From Glomus cerebriforme (lineage: Eukaryota > Glomeromycota > Glomeromycetes > Glomerales > Glomeraceae): a stretch of 47,283 nucleotides of DNA. Positions 11,667-22,659 of this stretch are shown piece by piece. The stretch is taken from positions 51,654-98,936 of the forward strand of contig QKYT01000233.1 of the NCBI GenBank assembly GCA_003550305.1, read 5' to 3'. Position numbers and translations under genes: made by a program. The number at the start of each line of letters is the position of its first letter. The stretch's first letter is position 1. The notes under the pieces are model-generated. The model did not search any database. It was not told the origin of the DNA and saw only the letters and a list, made by a program, of their open reading frames with translations.

Positions 11667-13442
11667 TCAATACATTGAGACTTTGGGAATCAAAGAACTC
11701 AGAGAAACTTTTGGAATAACAACGGCCAAAAGCTCACTTTCACCTTCTCCTGGTGTGTCAATACGTGGTTGTCGTGGCCGCTGTTGTTTTTGACTGTACA
11801 ACTTATTCGAACCTTCTTCTTGTCGATTTTGTTTTACAGAAACTTTTTCCCGTAGACGTTTTGCTTTCTTTCGATAATGCTGCGGTTTAAATTAGAAAAA
11901 AAAAAAGTTAATTCAATTATTTAATATTTGGAAAATTAAACTTGAAGATAAAATAAATTTACTTTTTTTCTATTATCTGGGAGTTCTCTCCATTTTTTTG
12001 CGGATAACCTGATTACGTTTCTTGCATGTGATTCGTTCCTTGACTTTTTAAATTGTTTCTTAACGAAATAATTATAACCAGTCATCGTTTTTGTTGATGT
12101 TTGCTCACTTTCTTGATTTTGTCTGGAAGGAAAATCAGAATCATCAACTTCTTGAGGATCTCGCATATGATCAGCTGTTACATTTTTCTGACATATATCG
12201 TCCGTTTGATCAATATGAATATCTGGTTGATGATATGTAAAACTAATAATGCCTACTATATCTTCTACTGGTCTTCGAATGCATTCTGGAATGATTTCAC
12301 GGAACTTATTATACAAAGTTAATTGATCCTTGAGAGATAGAGTAATTTCATAATACTTTTGTCTGATCTATAAAGAATTTTTAAATAAATATATCGATTT
12401 TTCTTGAACTTCTGTAGAAATCATGAAGAAAAAAAAAATTATAAAAACTTACAACTTCTTCATCCATAATTTCGTTATCAGATCCGTTGTTTATTGATTC
12501 TTTTTCATCTTTATTATTTGTAAAATAAGTTTGAATCCCTTCCATATTATCATCGTCGTCAAAAAAGCTCAAATTGGGTTTATTACCACTTTCAAATTCA
12601 GATGCCATTCTTTTGTAATTGTCATATTCAACCTTTTCACTAACAAAATCAGACAAGTGAGAATCAATACTTGAAATTTCCTCTTCGTTTATATCGTTGA
12701 CAATTTTATTATAATTAACTTTGTCAGGTAAAGATTCATAATCAACATCCTCAATAAATTCATTATGTGAGAAAATATTAGAGATGCTTGAACTTATTTC
12801 TGTACTATTTGTGTACGTATAGTCAGTATAATCAACAGTTCCTGACGTATTAGAACTTAAAAAAAATGAATTATTATCAATTTTATTATTTGATAATTTA
12901 TTGTTGTCAGAATCAATTAAGACATTTGCATTATCATCTGAAGATTGTTGAACTTCATCAAGCTTTGACATCGCGTCTTGATTATCATTAACCTTGCAGA
13001 TAGAAATATTATTATCTTGTTTTTGACTTTTTCCCACCCTTTCTTCTTCACCTAGAGATGAATTCTGGTTCATTCCTTCATCAATAAAATCCGTATTATC
13101 ATTTTGTTCATAGGATATTTTTATTTTATTAGCACAAACGTTGGTTAAACTTTGATTTAAAACACTTCTCGAATTTTGATCTAATGTGTTAAACATAATC
13201 ATATCCCGACATTTATTTTCTGCTAATTTTGATACATCATTAAGTTCCTCATCGAATTGAATCGAAGTCATAAGAGAATTCTGCTCAGAAAGATTATTCG
13301 TATTAATAGTAGCAAGTATATTATAACAGAGAAAAGGATCAGAAGAGGAATCCGAAGAAGGTAAATCTTCGATTGTAGAAAATGAATCATCAGAAGTTAT
13401 TGTTTCAGGAGAAATTGCTCGAAATATCGATTTAATAAACAT
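11667..13442 (-). CDS. HMG-box protein with long acidic N-terminus
   Basis: Three exons (13442-12453, 12367-11963, 11879-11667) join in frame to 535 aa through GTAAGT...ATAG and GTAAAT...GCAG introns. The first 330 residues are rich in Ser, Asn, Asp and Glu without a recognised domain. Residues about 422-485 fit an HMG box: TGYNYFVKKQFKK, then RLSAKKWRELPDNRKK, continuing across the second splice as HYRKKAKRLREK. The W..L....K..Y...A spacing is restored only after splicing. The C-terminus is basic, then short and hydrophobic. HMG-box proteins bind and bend DNA, and AM fungi have many MATA-type HMG genes. Whether this is a transcription factor of that group is inference. It is convergent with the RING-LRR gene. 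Confidence 0.8.
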
Positions 13443-14234
13443 TATTAGGTAACGATTTGGATAGAGAATTAGGATAATTAAGTGAAATAAAATTGAAAAA
13501 AAAAGTTGTAAAGAAAAAGATTATTTATTCAAAAAATAAATAAATAAATAAATAAATTTTGTAACTACTATTTATTATCGAATTAGACAAATATTCCAGT
13601 TGGCGCAGTTTTTAATATGTCATTATTTGATCTAAAAAAGTTTAGCTAATCAAATAGGAGTTTAGAAATGTTCACTTGTTACATGATTAATGTTACAATT
13701 CCAGCAAGTGAAAATTAGATAAAATATTTACAACGTAATTAATTAATCATTGTTTATATAGGATGCCTTATTTCAAAGTAGTTAAATTTCAAATGCACCA
13801 AATTATTTATAATTCTAGCTTATTTTTGGTGGTGCCTAATATATGGTATATAAATTTTTAATTAGGCCAAATACTGTAATTTTAGCTAAAGATACTTGTA
13901 AATATTTTTCTCATTTTTTTAAGTAATATTAAGGGCATTTATTCAAAATTTTATCTAAAACCAAATTAAATTATAACTAATTCTAATATATAAATAGTAA
14001 AATAAATTATAATTATAATCACAATTTTCAATACATTAGTAACATAATGCTATAAATTTGTAATACTTAATAATTAACATTAAATATGAAAATATATAGT
14101 AATTATTTTAAAAAATATATAAAATTAATTATAATATACATCCAAAAATAAGTAACACTACTTGCTTTATTATAAATTTGACCAGAATTATAAAGACCTG
14201 AGAATCCAAGAAAGATAGTTATCAAAATAAGTAA
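13443..14234. other. Intergenic A/T-rich DNA upstream of the HMG gene
   Basis: Nothing coding is visible. The HMG promoter should lie in the first few hundred bases. Around 13765-13880 and beyond, the sequence is simple A/T-rich DNA leading into the repeat-laden edge of the mobile-element block. I could not identify a terminal inverted repeat marking that edge. Confidence 0.4.
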
Positions 14235-14625
14235 TCCAGGCCCTCCCTACTATTAAAATGATTACTTATTGATTCGCTATTCTAGAGCTCTCAAAACATA
14301 GTTCTACTATATCATTAAAATTTATATTCTTAGAATATATTCCAGTCTCTCTTATTTATTAAAATTACTAATTTGTTTTCTTACCTTTGTGCGCCTTTCT
14401 AATTATAATCCTGTCATAATAAAAATTTACACTTAGTAAGGAGCATATACAGACTGGAATAAATTATCTATGAACCTCAAGGAGATAAGTGCATGAATAG
14501 TGTACTCTAGCCCTCTTTCACTCATTAAAATCATAAATTTGTTTTTTTTTACTTATGTACGGCTTCCTGATCACAATTTTGTCATAATAAAAATTTACAA
14601 CTAAAAGTGTATCCTTAGGTGTAAA
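14235..14625. repeat. Degenerate tandem repeat at the edge of the mobile-element block
   Basis: Blocks beginning with a CTC(T)-rich word, then ATTAAAATNAT, a T-rich tract, ttacttatgtacgg-like sequence and ending GTCATAATAAAAATTTACA recur, with clear copies at about 14345-14440 and 14510-14605 and a partial copy near 14240. The last element, gtcataataaaaatttaca, is nearly identical between copies. Length variation and substitutions show an old array. Confidence 0.5.
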
Positions 14626-14654
14626 AAAAAATGGGATGTAAAATTATCATATAC

Positions 14655-14765
14655 AAATAATGTTCACAGGGTTGCGAAGCATCAAAGGTGCAGAGCATGT
14701 ATACAAGATATGTTCATAGGGGTTGCAGAGTGAAGCGAAGCATGTACGCAAAACATGAAAAAAAT
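14655..14765. repeat. Short direct repeats around GCGAAGCATG
   Basis: Two partial copies of a unit of about 45 bases occur: tgttcacagggttgcgaagc...gagcatgtata and tgttcataggggttgcagag...gaagcatgtacgc. The GAAGCATGTA-like core is G/C-richer than its surroundings. No coding frame spans it. Confidence 0.4.
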
Positions 14766-14872
14766 AGGATAGGTGAAAATTTTTAAATGCACATATATAA
14801 TAGTGATAAGATAGTACTGAGATAGTAACGGAATAGTTCCAGAAACTGATCCAAAACTAATCCAGAATCCCC

Positions 14873-15175
14873 CTACCTTTCTTCTAACCTCCTAACATCT
14901 TCTAGTAACTTAACATCTTCTAGCATTCTAACCTCTTCTAGTATTTCTATCTTCCTAGCCTTATCCTGAAGCCTATTAAAATATTGGGTTACATAATAGG
15001 TACCAGAATGCTTTCTACAAAGGCCAGATTTAGAGCTAGTCAGCTTGCCACAAACCTTATAAGGAATGCAGAGTTTAGCTTTCCAATACTCAAAACACCT
15101 TTTAGGCTAATGACAAGTTTGCCCACAGACATATCCAGTCATGAGTAAATAATTGCAATAATATTCGCCTATCAT
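14873..15175 (-). pseudogene. Cys-rich (zinc-binding-like) small protein with coding minisatellite
   Basis: From ATG 15175 to TAG 14873-14875 one frame of 101 codons is interrupted by a single TAG after CGQTCH. The N-terminal 55 residues hold seven Cys and a His in paired spacings (YVCGQTCH, RCFEYW, LCIPYKVCGK, GLCRKH), suggesting a zinc-stabilised fold. The C-terminus is a run of six-residue repeats such as LEEVRM-LEDVKL-LEDVRR. These are encoded by the 18-bp minisatellite visible at 14881-14955 and probably form a helix. The start lies only 39 bp from that of the divergent ORF at 15215. I do not recognise the family. The in-frame stop fits the decay seen across the element. Confidence 0.5.
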
Positions 15176-15214
15176 AGTAATAAGAAATAAATAAATATTT
15201 AATATTTATATAAA

Positions 15215-15574
15215 ATGGTTAACTATAAAGATATCAAATCAGCATTAGTTAAGGTAATTAAAGTAACATATAGTTAAGACATGAAAAAATATGACAAAAT
15301 AGGATTGACATATGTGAGCTATTTGAAAACAATGAAATGTAAAAGGGATTCAAATGATCATTGCAGATATGTAGCAAAGCAATGAGCTCCAAATGAGGAA
15401 GTCTATAATGAAAGAATGGCAGATTTTAAAGACTAGTATAATAAAGAAGTATATCAGAGTCTTGAAAAATTATATAAATTATATCTCATATTAGCTAACC
15501 AAAAAGAGGTTGTAGAAAAAAGATCGGTAGAAGAAGTAAATGAAATACTTAAACTTCATGAATTAGAAATCTAA
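15215..15574 (+). pseudogene. Uncharacterised element ORF with three in-frame stops
   Basis: A 120-codon frame runs from ATG 15215 to TAA 15572-15574 with TAA, TGA and TAG inside it. Two of the stops sit where Trp would fit (KQ*APNEEVYNERM and FKD*YNKEVYQ), consistent with TGG to TGA/TAG changes. The sequence is charged and helical, with a middle segment KRDSNDHCRYVAKQ. It starts 39 bp from the divergent Cys-rich ORF and ends against the integrase. I do not recognise it. Confidence 0.4.
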
Positions 15575-15579
15575 TCGTG

Positions 15580-16631
15580 AACACCCATCAGGTTGGCAAT
15601 TCAGTATCAGGAGGAATAATTTGAAGCTTTTCTTTTACAAAAGATCTTTTCAGATTATTGTTCTTATTGTCTATTAGCCAGTATAAAACCGGCTGATTTT
15701 TTTGTACTAGAGATTCTTTAATATAATATACTTGAGAAGACCAATTACAATCAGTTGCATGTCTTCTTCCACCTTCTAATTCACCAGGATTAAGCAAATA
15801 TCTTACTAAGACATCATGAGATAATCTAGACTCATCAAATTCAATAGGTCCTTTTCGTGGTTTGAAAAGTTTAGCAAAGACATGTTCTTTTTTTTGAGCT
15901 TCAGCAAGAAAAATACCCAGAAGTCAAGTTACAGAATTATTAAGCTCTATAAGAAAAATTGGAAGGTTTTTTACCTAAGCTTGATAGCGCTCAGTAGGAG
16001 GTAATCTTATTTCAATACTATCTTAAATAAAGAATACCCATTTTTGAAGTATACAATTAAATCTCTCAACAATACCCATAGATTCTTTAGAATTAGCTAG
16101 TTGAATTTGGATACCATGTTCGTTCATTAGTATGATAATATTACCTTGGAATTCTACGCCCCTATCTACCATTAAAACTTTAACTTTTGACCAGATAATT
16201 GGGCATATTTGGGAGTTAAAAAGTTTCACAACTCCTTTAGCCATACTAGCAGAATCACGTTTAGTTAAAGGATAGGTCCATTTAATACAGATAGCAATAT
16301 CTACACAATTAAATGCAAATTTATAAATTTTATTTTCAATTTGATCATAAGGCATATAGCATAAATCAGCTTAAATAACTTTCATAGGTATGGTAATATT
16401 ACTAAAAGATGATTGTGAAATAAATTCTGGCTGACGCTTATAAATCTGATGTAAAGTCTGTTTGTTAAGCCAATTTTTTATTATGGCCAAAGTAAACCCA
16501 TATCCAGCTCTCTTACAAGCAGTTTGCATTTTTTCAGCAGTTCGATAATATCCCTCAGGTCTATAATAAAGTTTTGTAAAACAAGATCCTGATTTAAGTC
16601 TTGGCTTGATATAAATAACCAGTTTTCCCAT
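15580..16631 (-). pseudogene. Retroviral-type (Polinton-like) integrase
   Basis: Three collinear minus frames give one integrase. The N-terminal part (16631-16371) has YYRPEGYYRTAEKM and WLNKQTLHQIYKRQP, typical of Polinton-type integrases. The core (16368-16023) has VDIAI..KWTYPL, then VDRGVEFQG for the second catalytic Asp region, and SKESMGIVERFN with the catalytic Glu. The C-terminal part (to about 15588) has LSHDVLVRYLLNPGELEGGR followed by a chromo-like segment DCNWSSQVYYIKE. Stops at a CAA-like site (KVI*ADL), TGG-like site (YQA*VKNL) and CGA-like site (SVT*LLG) break it, plus the TGA at 15588. The enzyme would have inserted the element into DNA; it cannot now be made. A conventional LTR-element integrase is less likely because no reverse transcriptase is present and an ATPase adjoins it. 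Confidence 0.75.
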
Positions 16632-16683
16632 TCCAATTTTTTTATAATTACGAAAAAAAAGTTAGTATCTATGAAGTTAAATT

Positions 16684-17539
16684 CTACTCATTAGCTAAGG
16701 AAATTTTTTTTTTGTACTTCTGCCTAGCCTCTATTTCCTTCTGCAGATTTAGAAAAGGGTCAAACCTTAGGTGAATTGCAAGAGGATCATTTTCTGGCCT
16801 AGTGAGATCAAATACAATAAATTTACCTCTTTGAAGGTAGCTATTAATAACCATAGATGCATTTTTCACATTATCAGTATAACGACCAGCTATCTTAGAC
16901 ACATCTTATTGGCTATCATCACCGTTATACATTACTAGGTAGGAGATATTTTCATAAATGAATGTAGGGACTTTATGGTATTTTTGGGTTATATATATAC
17001 TTGAAATATTTTGATGACATCCATTCCCAAAAAATTGGCTAATTCGATTCTGTATATGATCTGAAACAAGGCATATATCCTCAAAAATAATTGCTGTGCT
17101 TCTCTCAAGTGAAAATGCTCTTACATTAGGGATTTTTTCTGGTGATAGATATATAGCTAAATCGTATATTCTCATAGTAAGGTGCTTTTGGATCTTTTGA
17201 AATTATGCCATATATATATTTCACAAATGCCCATTTTGGCTCATCAGGGTAATAACCACAAACTATCAAATCATCACATGCAATATACCTAGAGCCACCT
17301 TTCTTACCTTTATATATATATTCAGCTTTATTGCTAAAAAAAAGATTTGTCAAGATATTAGTCTTACCTGATCCACTTTTACTGGTGACTAGCATAAAGA
17401 AAGGCCATGATGGGCTCGCAAGATGTGACTGAATTTGGGATGATTCATGCTTTATAGTCTCATCTATATTCATAAGGTAAAGTTTCATAGGAGATAGTCC
17501 TATCTTTTGGTTCTTCTGCATATTGGATTGGAAATGCAT
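16684..17539 (-). pseudogene. A32/FtsK-HerA-like DNA-packaging ATPase
   Basis: The ATG at 17539 opens a frame with a Walker A loop at residues 54-61 (KSGSGKTN). A one-base frameshift near 17160 moves the frame, after which AIIFEDICLVSDH supplies a Walker B and GCHQNISSIYITQKYHKVP matches the conserved sensor segment of A32-like packaging ATPases. After a TAA (DDSQ*DVSK) the C-terminal part continues to 16684 (GKFIVFDLTRPENDP). In Polintons and related viruses this enzyme drives DNA into capsids. Its position directly upstream of the integrase is the main support for a Polinton-like origin. Broken by one frameshift and one stop. Confidence 0.72.
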
Positions 17540-17624
17540 AATCTTGATTTCTATTTAAGGGTATTTTATAGTTCAGAATATTTTTTTCTTCATTGTAAGA
17601 TAAATATAGATGAGAGAATACATA

Positions 17625-18480
17625 CTATAAGATGTATATGATTAGTAATACTATTATGAAGATGATTGCATACTGAAAAAATAAGGAATAAGGTGATTCT
17701 GAGATTATTTCGGGGCTAGTGATTTCATTACTTTTCTGCAGTCCTTTAACACCTCCAAGCACTTCAGACTTGCTGAATGCTTTTAGGATCTGCTCGGCTA
17801 AATGATCATTAGATTCTTGAAAGAGGAAGTCTTTTTCTATTAATGCCTTTTATGCTGTAACTAAATCATCTTTTATCTACGCCAATTCATCTTTTTTTTT
17901 GGTCAATGAATCTTCTAAGTCCTCTTTTGCCAAACTTAGACCAATATTTTCAGTAGTTAGTAGTTTCACATTTTTCAGTTCCAATTTGTGCTTAAGAGAA
18001 TCTATTTCTGATATTTCATTCTATGCTAAAGAAATATCCTGCTCTAATTCTTTTACTCTTGATTAAAGAGTCTATATCTTTTCCTTCATCTTGGATTGGA
18101 GGGCTTGCATCTCCTTTGATTTTATAAAGAATTTGCTTTCAGCATCTGCAAGAGAAATATCCTTGCGAATAATCTGAAGCATAAGCTTATTTTTTTCTGA
18201 ATGTAATTGTTTTATCTCTTCTCCAAATTGATGTACCTGATTGAAAAATTTTTCATTTTCATTTTTAGATTTATTAAAGTCATTCTGCATGCACTTATAT
18301 TCTTTATTTAAGACATTATAGTTATCTGCAAACTGACTTTTCCGATATATAGCAACTTTATGATCTTTTTTTGCACAAGAAAGTTGCTTTTTAAGCTCTG
18401 TTCAACTGGAAGGATAATAATTAGCTAGAGTATCTTCAAGTTTATTACCATTATCCAGATCTTTTAAGGTACAGATCTGG
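17625..18480 (-). pseudogene. Coiled-coil protein with C-terminal membrane segment
   Basis: A minus frame of about 285 codons ends at the TAG at 17625-17627. It is mostly heptad-like (for example EIKQLHSEKNKLMLQIIR and SKEMQALQSKMKEKI) and finishes with a strongly hydrophobic helix (QYAIIFIIVLLIIYIL). In-frame stops are TGA (PSS*TELKK) and several TAG/TAA at positions where Gln would suit the heptads. The start is uncertain, somewhere near 18480-18540. It could be a tail-anchored virion or fibre-like component, but that is speculation; the family is not recognised. Confidence 0.5.
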
Positions 18481-18574
18481 AGTATTTTATTGGTATTTTT
18501 TTTACTTTTAACAAAAAAATTCAGTCAGAGCTTAATCTTGTAAGAAAACAGATTATTTTTGGCAAATCTAATGT

Positions 18575-18800
18575 CTATTGATACTCATTAAAAAAAAGAT
18601 CACTGGTACGTACTGAAAGATACTGAGACACATTTATACTTATTGATGCACACTGAAAGAGAATACTAATATGCATTGAAGGATACCAATATATATTGAA
18701 GGATACTGATATGTATTAAAAAGCACTGACTCATATTGAAAGGCATCAGTATGTATTGAATCACCAGAAATATTGATACATATTGAAAAGTATTGAAAAA
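18575..18800. repeat. Minisatellite between divergent element ORFs
   Basis: Roughly ten degenerate copies of a 20-24 bp unit like GATACTGATATGTATTGAAA fill the gap between the minus coiled-coil ORF and the plus HTH-like ORF at 18842. Copies drift in the middle but keep ATTGAAAG/ACTGAAAG. Being confined to the presumed divergent promoter gap, it may have been a regulatory or replication array. Confidence 0.6.
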
Positions 18801-18841
18801 AATTATTGGTAATTTTTTTGCTTATATATTTTAACTAAAAA

Positions 18842-19360
18842 ATGGTTACTCATCTCTATGAAAAATTTTATCGATCTAATGCAACCCCATTAACAGAAGC
18901 CGATATCAAGAAAATTAGAAAATCCAGAGGTAGGATATCCAATGTATTAAAAAAAATGGCTGAAAAATTCCATGTTGGTGCTCAGCATATTTATGAAATA
19001 TGGAATAATAGTGAACGTCTCCAACAAGGGCTTATTTTATTTTTCTCCAATCAGCCTGCTTTGGATAAAAATTTCTAAACTGATAAGACAGAACAGACTC
19101 TTGAAGTAGTATCAGAAGTATCCCTTCTGGCTACAGAGATTTCAAAAAAGAATGGTTAAAAAAAGAAGATTAAAATAGATGAGAAGCTGGTTACTAAAGC
19201 AACCAGTATGGTGGAAAAAAATAACAAAAATGATGTGATCTCTTTCTCTGATAATTTGTCTGATACATTCCAAGAAGCCAGAGTAGAATCTCTTCTTAAA
19301 AATCTAGTTAATCACGATGAAAAGCTTAAGGGTTTAATAGCTAATACTACCTTTATATAA
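18842..19360 (+). pseudogene. Helix-turn-helix-like element ORF
   Basis: ATG 18842 opens 78 codons to a TAA, and the same frame stays open past it and one further TAA to the stop at 19358-19360 (173 codons). Residues about 15-60 (LTEADIKKIRKSRG, then MAEKFHVGAQHIYEIWN) resemble the resolvase/Sigma-like HTH seen in many transposon-linked Rhizophagus ORFs. The remainder is Lys/Glu-rich. DNA binding is plausible by pattern only. Its 3' end overlaps the convergent minus ORF by 27 bases. Confidence 0.5.
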
Positions 19361-20060
19361 AGATTCACATGTATTAGCAAGAAATTTACCAGTACTTAAG
19401 GTCAAATAGAGCATTTCTTCAGTCTTTATGAGGTGCTTTTTAAGCTCTTTGCACTTTTTTTTAAGTTCTCCTCACTAGTCAGGCTAGAAGAAATAACAGA
19501 AACCTGAGAGCTAAGAGGTACTTTGCATGATGATTCCTGATCCTCTTTTGGCAGATCCTTGATTATCAAAGCTTTGCTAAAAGTTGGGATAATATATACC
19601 TTTTCATGTAACTTTATGCAAAACTGGTTTTTATTTGGTTCAGAAACGCTTTGAATCTTTCAAATGTTTAACATACCAAAAAATAGCATTAGTTCTGTTT
19701 CATCATTATCAATATGAACAAAATTTCTAATAACTGTGACTGTCTTATCTTCTTTATCCTTCAAGATAACTGGCATGTCTGTATATCATCCTAATAAATC
19801 AGTGATATGCTTGGAATTGTCCTTTATGGTAAAATTAGATGGTTTATCAGCCTTCCATCCAAGCACCTTAATTGCCAGATCATTTAAACCACCAAACTCA
19901 CTGCTGAGATCTAAAAAAGATTTGAAAATAGTTAAGTCATTTATATTAGCATTCAGATATTGTAAAGATGACAACCACTCATCTGATTCTTTTAATTTCT
20001 CCTTCTGAGTCTTTCAAAATAAGCATATTTTTCGTATCAGTAGTAAGAGCTTAGATAATA
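19334..20060 (-). pseudogene. Uncharacterised element ORF (about 230 codons, two TGA)
   Basis: A minus frame runs from about 20060 to the TAA at 19334-19336. It includes LQYLNANINDLTIFKSFLDL, then VLGWKADKPSNFTIKD, a stretch rich in acidic and hydrophobic residues, and a Lys/Glu-rich helix EENLKKKCKELKKHL. Two TGA codons interrupt it (DLLG*YTDM and MLNI*KIQS), both one transition from Arg or Trp codons. It is in a different frame from the gag-like ORF upstream, so it is either a separate gene or the shifted 3' part of it. No family recognised. Confidence 0.4.
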
Positions 20061-20131
20061 GCTGATCGTATGTTTCAGGTTGGCTAGTTACTAGATCAGA
20101 AAAAGGGATAATAGAGTCACCATATAAGCTT

Positions 20132-21832
20132 TTATTTATTGGTGCCTGTTTTTTTCACTGGCGCATTATACCATTTATTATTTTCTTCATCATAATCACC
20201 ACTATTATTATCATCACCATCTGAATTGGAAGGTATACATTGAGGGACTATTGGTTTAAGTAATGTAAAATATGACTGAGTAAAATTAGATTGAGCTATC
20301 GGTCTATTTGGACATCTTTCTTTACTATGGCCCATTTTTCCATAAATTCCACATTTTCGTATGTATGCTTTTTTCTAAAATAGATCAGCTAACTGATTTA
20401 CATTATTCTGAGTTTCTTCAAGTTCTTTTTCAATCCTATCAAATCTAGCAGAATTATTTTCGCTGTAAATGAGACCTTTGAAAAGATTTTATAAGATAAT
20501 CAGAGTCTAAATTTTCCTTGTTAAGTATACCCAAGTCTTTTAAGAATTCTGTTACATAATAATTTCTTATACCTTCCTCTGTCTTTAATGTAAATGGTGA
20601 ACCTCTTGGCTGTCTAACTGGTTTAACAGTTTGAGGAGTAGGTATTTGTGCTTGCTGAGCTATTTGAAATTCTAATTCTGTAATTTTCTTTACTAATGCT
20701 TAGTTTTCAGTTTTTTGCTGTGCCTATGCTTTTTGAAATATTTTTTGTATATCTGCCAAGGAAATCCCTTACTGTTGAGATGTGATATTGGGAATAGTAA
20801 GAGAGGCTGATAAATAGCTAGGTTTGTGATGACCAATTATAATAATGTCATTTAATATATCATGTTTTACTCCAAACATAAAATTTGTTTTCTTTTGTGC
20901 AGAAGTATAGTTCAATTAATCTCCATATTTTTGAATTTTTGTCCAGAAAGATGTTATACTTTCATGTATTCCTTGTTTTAATATTCCAATTTTAAGTATT
21001 TTTAAATATTTATCGGCAGATGGAAGTATTTTTTAATGCGATGTAACCTTTGTCCAGACTGAATTCTTGCAAGAATAACAGAAACACCACCTCTAGCATT
21101 TATCGCAACTGGTCCTGCATTAGTTGGTCACCCTTCAGCTATTGTCTAATCTTTCTCAAGTCCTCAAGCTGGGATAATGTTTGCACCTGCAAGACCTGCT
21201 GGAATATTTGGAAAAGAGTTGACCACCCCTGTTATAGCTCCTGCATTAGCATCATGAATGGCCATAATATTAGCAACCATAGCAGAATTATCTAACACAT
21301 TTTGTAATTCCCAATTTTTGTTATCAAACTCTCTATTGTACTACTCTCGTACTTCTCCCTTTACTGATTGGTCTAATATATTGCGAATTCTTTGTTCATT
21401 ATTTATATTTGCTAAATTGATATATGCTATGAAATTATCTACATACTTCTTATGATCTTGTTCAAAGCTATATAATTCAGGCATTACAAATCCTGCTGGT
21501 AAAACTATGTTTATTTGATTTGGTGGATTATTCTGTAGCATCAAAATTTGTCCCTGCAAATTTAAAATATTCTGCCAAGTATCACAGATCTTATTTTTCC
21601 ATTTTTCATATCGCTCATAGAGCTTATCTCAATTATACTCTAATAAACCTATATCCCCTCTACTTCACTATAGATGGTAGGTATTTTACTGATACAATAA
21701 CTGTAAGGCAAATTTTTCCTGTAGTAATATACCAATACGGGTTTGCTTTCCTGTTATATTGTTTAACATTTTATTTACTTGACTTTGAGCATTAGCCCGC
21801 AATTGCTGAAGATCATCAATAATACTATCCAT
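20132..21832 (-). pseudogene. Gag-like protein with degenerate zinc knuckle
   Basis: ATG 21832 begins MDSIIDDLQQLRANAQSQ, a coiled-coil start. A gag-like segment follows (MPELYSFEQDHKKYVDNFIA, then SVKGEVREWYN-type sequence, with the W now a stop). The frame ends with a nucleocapsid-like knuckle at about 20300-20345, CGIYGKMGHSKERC. A CCHC knuckle needs Cys at the fourth position, where this copy has Tyr (TGT to TAT). Several TAG/TAA/TGA codons and at least two indels (one in an A-run near 21030) break the frame. Gag-like proteins package RNA or DNA in retroelements; here it sits in an element without reverse transcriptase. A domesticated or lineage-specific capsid gene is possible. Confidence 0.55.
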
Positions 21833-21862
21833 CGCTCCTTCAGCAAGATCTCTTCATGTATA

Positions 21863-22385
21863 CTGGTCAAAAACTGATCTATCTTACAGATATCTTATAA
21901 ATATCAGGTACCCAAAATGCAGAAAATCTGCTATACATCAGGTATCCAATATGTATAGAATTAAAAAATACAATTTATTAATTATCTTGCTATCCAGTGA
22001 TCATAAAATGATGAAATATAGCTTATTCAATTCGCCTCACTGAGACGTATCGAATGTTACTAATTTTGCATTTTTAGGTGTGATAGATATCGAGATATTA
22101 CATTTTTTGTTTGTTTTTTTACAATTTATCAAATATTTCAGCATCTATCATACCTAGAAATGTGAAATTAGTACCATTCGATACGTCTCAGTGAGGCGAA
22201 TCGAATGAGCTATATTTTATCTTTTTATGATCACTGGATAGTGAGATAATTAATAAATTGTATTTTTTTAATTCTATAGTATATATATTGGATACCCGAT
22301 ATATAGCAGATTTTTTGCATTTTGGGTACCCGATATTTATAAGATATCTGTAAGATATCTGTAAGATAGATCAGTTTTTGACCAG
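21863..22385. mobile_element. 523-bp palindromic MITE at a TA target (Tc1/mariner-like)
   Basis: The two halves are near-perfect inverted copies for more than 200 bases each. Both ends read CTGGTCAAAAACTGATCTAT inward, and TA flanks the element on both sides (21861-21862 and 22386-22387), the target duplication of Tc1/mariner elements. Internal palindromic words ACTGAGACGTATCGAATG occur in both arms at about 22036 and 22180. There is no coding frame. It sits between two element ORFs, so it inserted after or during decay of the large element. Confidence 0.85.
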
Positions 22386-22659
22386 TAGTAATAGCAAGAT
22401 CTTACTCAGCCTCTGCATCATATCACCTTCGTTGCTCACAGACTAAATCCTGATGCAAATTATTTTTTTTTTGATAAATTTGTCTTGTAACTCTTTTTAT
22501 TTAGTCTATAAGAATATCCCTAGTTGTTGCTCTATTATCCACATAACCCTCTATAGCATTTGCTAGCTTTGTGATTGTGGCCATATTATCATCAGAATTA
22601 TACAAATCTGGAGAATTCTCTCGTTCGGGTGAATTTTTTCATGATGAGATAGTTTTAAT
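22386..22659. other. Degraded element DNA next to the MITE
   Basis: Probably the 3' continuation of the coiled-coil ORF at 23038 or of another element gene. The minus strand has several stops in every frame and I cannot assign a product. Confidence 0.3.

Noticed and set aside
12101..12322. 73-aa plus frame opposite the HMG gene
   Set aside because: Antisense to exon 2 of the HMG-box gene, whose frame is supported by splicing and by the HMG motif.
15588..17539. LTR retrotransposon pol region
   Set aside because: No reverse transcriptase, RNase H or aspartic protease seen, no LTRs, and the neighbouring ORF is a packaging-type ATPase.
21050..21795. Plus-strand frames of 65-91 codons opposite the gag-like ORF
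   Set aside because: They are shadows of the minus-strand reading frame, which has gag-like content; the plus frames are Cys/Ser/Tyr-rich without motifs.
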